Position numbers and translations under genes: made by a program. This document shows positions 61,974 to 64,000 of a stretch of DNA of 64,000 bases, one piece after another. The notes under the pieces are model-generated. The model saw only the letters and a list, made by a program, of their open reading frames with translations, made no database searches and was not told the DNA's origin. Positions within the stretch are counted from its first letter, which is position 1. The number at the start of each line of letters is the position of its first letter. Origin of the DNA: Streptomyces canus 299MFChir4.1 (GTDB lineage Bacteria > Actinomycetota > Actinomycetes > Streptomycetales > Streptomycetaceae); assembly GCF_000383615.1 (NCBI RefSeq), contig NZ_KB911605.1:55988-119987 (forward strand). Direction: 5' to 3'.

Positions 61974-62522
61974 GTGCTCACCAACTGGGTGGTCATGCCC
62001 ACCTGCCTTCCGCTGGTCCTCCGCCGTTGCCACACGTGCGCGTCGGATCGCTTCCGGGCCGACGGCAAGTTCCGTGTCAACGCGCACCGCAAGCTCCTCG
62101 ACATCTGGCTTCTCGTGCTCTGCACTTCCTGCGGGGAAACGGCGAAGCTCACGGTCCTGGAGCGGACGCATGTGCGTTCCGTACGACCTGAACTGCTGGG
62201 CCGGCTGCACGACAACGACCCGGCCCTCGCAGCCGAGTTGCTCCAGGACGCGGTCCTGCGGCGCCGTAACCGCATCGCCCTGGACTGGAACGACGCCTGG
62301 CGTCTCGACACCGGCGGATCGGATCACCTGGACCGCGAGGTGATCGACGTCTCGGTCCGCTTCGCGGCACGGATCCCCGTCCGTCCGGTGCGGCTGATCG
62401 CCGAGGGCTTCGGCCTGTCCCGCGCCGAGGTCGAGTGGCTGGTCACGGAGGGGAAGCTGGTCTCCATAGCCCGGCTGAGCTCCAGACTCTCCGGCGACTT
62501 CACCTTCACGCTCAAACACTGA
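61974..62522 (+). CDS. DUF1062-family protein
   Basis: 182 aa from GTG 61974. The N-terminal zinc-ribbon is RRCHTCASDRF ... LCTSCGETAKL with KFRVNAHRKLLDIWLL between, the DUF1062 pattern. The rest is helical with RIPVRPVRLIAEGFGLSRAEVEWLVTEGKL. Function unknown. 61774-61973 upstream shows no gene and no clear ribosome-binding site is visible. Confidence 0.8.
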   Translation: MLTNWVVMPTCLPLVLRRCHTCASDRFRADGKFRVNAHRKLLDIWLLVLCTSCGETAKLTVLERTHVRSVRPELLGRLHDNDPALAAELLQDAVLRRRNRIALDWNDAWRLDTGGSDHLDREVIDVSVRFAARIPVRPVRLIAEGFGLSRAEVEWLVTEGKLVSIARLSSRLSGDFTFTLKH

Positions 62523-62530
62523 GCCCGCAT

Positions 62531-62568
62531 GGGCACTTGGGGCCTGTCGGGCCGGGCCCCAAGTGCCC
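62531..62568. terminator. 14-bp hairpin terminator
   Basis: GGGCACTTGGGGCC (62531-62544) and GGCCCCAAGTGCCC (62555-62568) form a perfect stem with a 10-nt loop after the DUF1062 gene. Confidence 0.88.
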
Positions 62569-62780
62569 AGGTCGGGGAGATCGCGGTTGCGGCAGGAGCG
62601 AGGTGCGGGTGCTCAGGCTCGCCCTGGGCGCGTTCACGCGGCACGCGGAGGTGCTGCTGAGGCGACGGTGCGGATCTCGTTGTCGGAACGGCAGGTCGGC
62701 CGCCCCTGCCGGTACGCCGCCCGCCGAAGGACGGCACGCCCGATCCCACCAACTCCCTTACCCACCCCTACCCTTACCGC

Positions 62781-63362
62781 GTGACCACCCCCGACCCCCT
62801 GCACCACGCCCTCCACGCCCCGGGCCCCCGCCCCCTCCCGGATGAGGTCGCCGGGCTCCTGCGCACGCTGGACGCGCCACCCCGCCTGGCAGCCCACCTG
62901 AGACTCGTGCACGACGTGGCTTACGAGCTCGTCGAGTGGCTGGGGGCGCGGTACCCGGGGCTCCGACTGGACCGTGAGGCCGTTCTGTTCGGGGCCGCGA
63001 CGCACGACGTGGGAAAGACCGCGCACGTCTCCGAGCTCACCGGCCCCGGCTCCGCACGCGAGGAGACCGGCCGTGAACTCCTCCTGGCCCACGGCATCAC
63101 CCCCGACCGCGCCCGCTTCGCCGCCACGCACGCGGCCTGGACCCTCCCGGACATCGGGCTCGACGACTTGCTCGTCAGCCTCGCCGACAAGATCTGGAAG
63201 AACAAGCGGGTACCGGAACTGGAGGACCTGATGGTCAGGAGACTCGCCGAGGCGAGCGGCCGGACGGTGTGGGAGGAGTTCCTGACCCTCGACGACACGC
63301 TGACAGCCATAGGAGAAGGCGCCCAGGAACGACTGGCCTTTCAGACGACCCACCCGGTGTGA
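62781..63362 (+). CDS. HD-domain phosphohydrolase
   Basis: 193 aa from GTG 62781. HD superfamily: LRLVHDVAYELV (His), VLFGAATHDVGKTAH (His-Asp), FAATHAAW (His) and LLVSLADKIWKNKR (Asp), the four-ligand metal set. Resembles the nucleotidase/dGTPase-like stand-alone HD proteins; substrate unknown. The gene is followed by tandem repeats. Confidence 0.9.
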   Translation: MTTPDPLHHALHAPGPRPLPDEVAGLLRTLDAPPRLAAHLRLVHDVAYELVEWLGARYPGLRLDREAVLFGAATHDVGKTAHVSELTGPGSAREETGRELLLAHGITPDRARFAATHAAWTLPDIGLDDLLVSLADKIWKNKRVPELEDLMVRRLAEASGRTVWEEFLTLDDTLTAIGEGAQERLAFQTTHPV

Positions 63363-63418
63363 CCAGTCGGCACCACCTCCAGACGTCCCCCTCCGGCATG
63401 TCCGGCTGACGGGACTCC

Positions 63419-63730
63419 GGGACGGCCCGCCCCGGTGTGGCCGGTCGGTCTGGTTTTCCATGTCCTGCAGGGGTGTTGCTGGGTGGTGGGCTTCTGGGAC
63501 GCGCTCACGCTGGTGTGGTCGGTCGGTGGGGGTTGGGGGTGGTCCTTCCGGTGTGGTGGGGTGCTGGGGCTCTGGGACGGGCCGCCCCGGTGTGGCCGGT
63601 CGGTCTGGTTTTCCATGTCCTGCAGGGGTGTTGCTGGGCGGTGGGCTTCTGGGACGCGCTCACGCTGGTGTGGTCGGTCGGCGGGGGTCTGGAGCCGCCC
63701 ATCCGGTGTGGCGGGGCGAGGGGAATCAGA
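63419..63730. repeat. Two tandem copies of a ~155-bp repeat
   Basis: The segment containing TGGTTTTCCATGTCCTGCAG begins at 63451 and again at 63606, a 155-bp period, with near identity over most of the unit. Within and around it the motif CCGGTGTGGCCGGTCGG recurs many times, out to about 63880. Non-coding. Confidence 0.85.
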
Positions 63731-63928
63731 GACAGCCCATCCGGTACGAACCAGTCGGTCAGGACCTCGGGACGGCCCGCCCCGGTGTGACCGGCTGACG
63801 GGGTTTCGAGACGGCCCCGGTGTGACCGGCCCACAGGACTCCGAGACGTCCGACCACGGTGTGACCGTTCGCCCGGCCTCCCAGCGGCCCCCGCCATATC
63901 CGCGCGCCTGAGCCCCCTGACAACCCCC

Positions 63929-64000
63929 CCTGTGCGGCCTCGCGGCCGAGGTCCCGTCAGCCCACCCTGTGCGGCCTCGCGGCCGAGGTCCCGTCAGCCC
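63929..64000. repeat. 39-bp tandem repeat at window end
   Basis: TGTGCGGCCTCGCGGCCGAG, then GTCCCGTCAGCCCACCC, begins at 63929 and again at 63968; the second copy runs off the window. The internal GGCCTCGCGGCCGAGG is palindromic. Confidence 0.85.

Noticed and set aside
61827..62519. 230-codon minus-strand frame opposite the DUF1062 gene
   Set aside because: Shadow of the plus-strand DUF1062 protein, which has clear zinc-ribbon motifs.
63341..63897. Minus-strand open frames encoding PTGHTGAGRPEV-like repeats
   Set aside because: They only translate the tandem DNA repeats; no ribosome-binding site or conserved domain.
63419..64000. CRISPR array at the window end
   Set aside because: Repeat periods (155 and 39 bp) have repeated, not unique, interiors, and no cas gene is near.

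Overview
This window is high-GC chromosomal DNA of a streptomycete. The evidence is the strong third-position GC bias, frequent GTG starts, many 4-nt GTGA/ATGA gene overlaps, and families typical of Streptomyces: a SepF-like protein, XRE/DUF5753 with DUF6879, DUF5999, DUF6299, DUF4236, a fused nitrate reductase/flavoprotein, and trypco2. From memory, the order SepF-like, arcA-argF, enoyl-CoA hydratase cluster, HTH-MurA, aconitase matches the stretch around SCO5967-SCO5999 of S. coelicolor; that synteny is recollection, not a search result.

Layout. 1-8.2 kb: the end of a PLP aminotransferase, katG with its Fur-type regulator, and divergently a single-polypeptide assimilatory nitrate reductase/diflavin reductase. 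8.2-11 kb: a likely copper locus (YcnI between two Met/His-rich membrane paralogues) followed by a SigC-like ECF sigma factor. 11.2-14 kb: a MarR/YceI divergent pair sharing palindromes, and a large membrane protein. 14.2-16.8 kb: SepF-like protein, ATPase, MazG-like hydrolase and a conserved hypothetical.

17.03-24.50 kb: a 7.46-kb integrative element that appears not to have been described. It is bounded by an 8-bp CAGTGCCG direct repeat and carries a large serine integrase. It splits a 50-codon gene on the minus strand: the 5' half is at the right end, the 3' half at the left end, and the frame is preserved across the core. Inside are a DUF559-like nuclease, three tiny overlapping genes, a DUF6879/XRE pair behind 17-bp direct repeats, a 400-bp non-coding region with two repeat families and a 42-nt nested palindrome, two divergent pairs of small genes, and a membrane-anchored protein. 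No replication or transfer gene is recognisable.

24.8-31.8 kb: an F420-type oxidoreductase, the Hen1-Pnkp RNA repair pair, and an SPFH protein with an NAD-kinase-like partner. 31.9-34.2 kb: arcA and argF. 34.3-38.7 kb: a conflict-type module, trypco2 plus a trypsin-STAND NTPase. 39.4-46.7 kb: a CoA-thioester aromatic catabolic cluster, most consistent with 2-aminobenzoate (anthranilate) breakdown: ligase, PaaX regulator, FAD monooxygenase/old-yellow-enzyme fusion, enoyl-CoA hydratase, acyl-CoA dehydrogenase and RidA. Its two plus-strand transcription units share a promoter-like motif. 48-52.7 kb: modABC with a Mop-type regulator, which would supply the molybdenum that the nitrate reductase at 3.9 kb needs. 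52.8-58 kb: an HTH-MurA fusion and aconitase, each behind a TATCTC-N6-GAGAT palindrome, with an iron-box-like site before aconitase. 58.1-60.1 kb: an intact histidine kinase coupled to a heavily deleted response regulator. 60-63.4 kb: a hydrolase/AraC pair, DUF1062 and HD-domain proteins. 63.4-64 kb: tandem repeats running off the window. I saw no rRNA, no CRISPR array and no tRNA that I could support.
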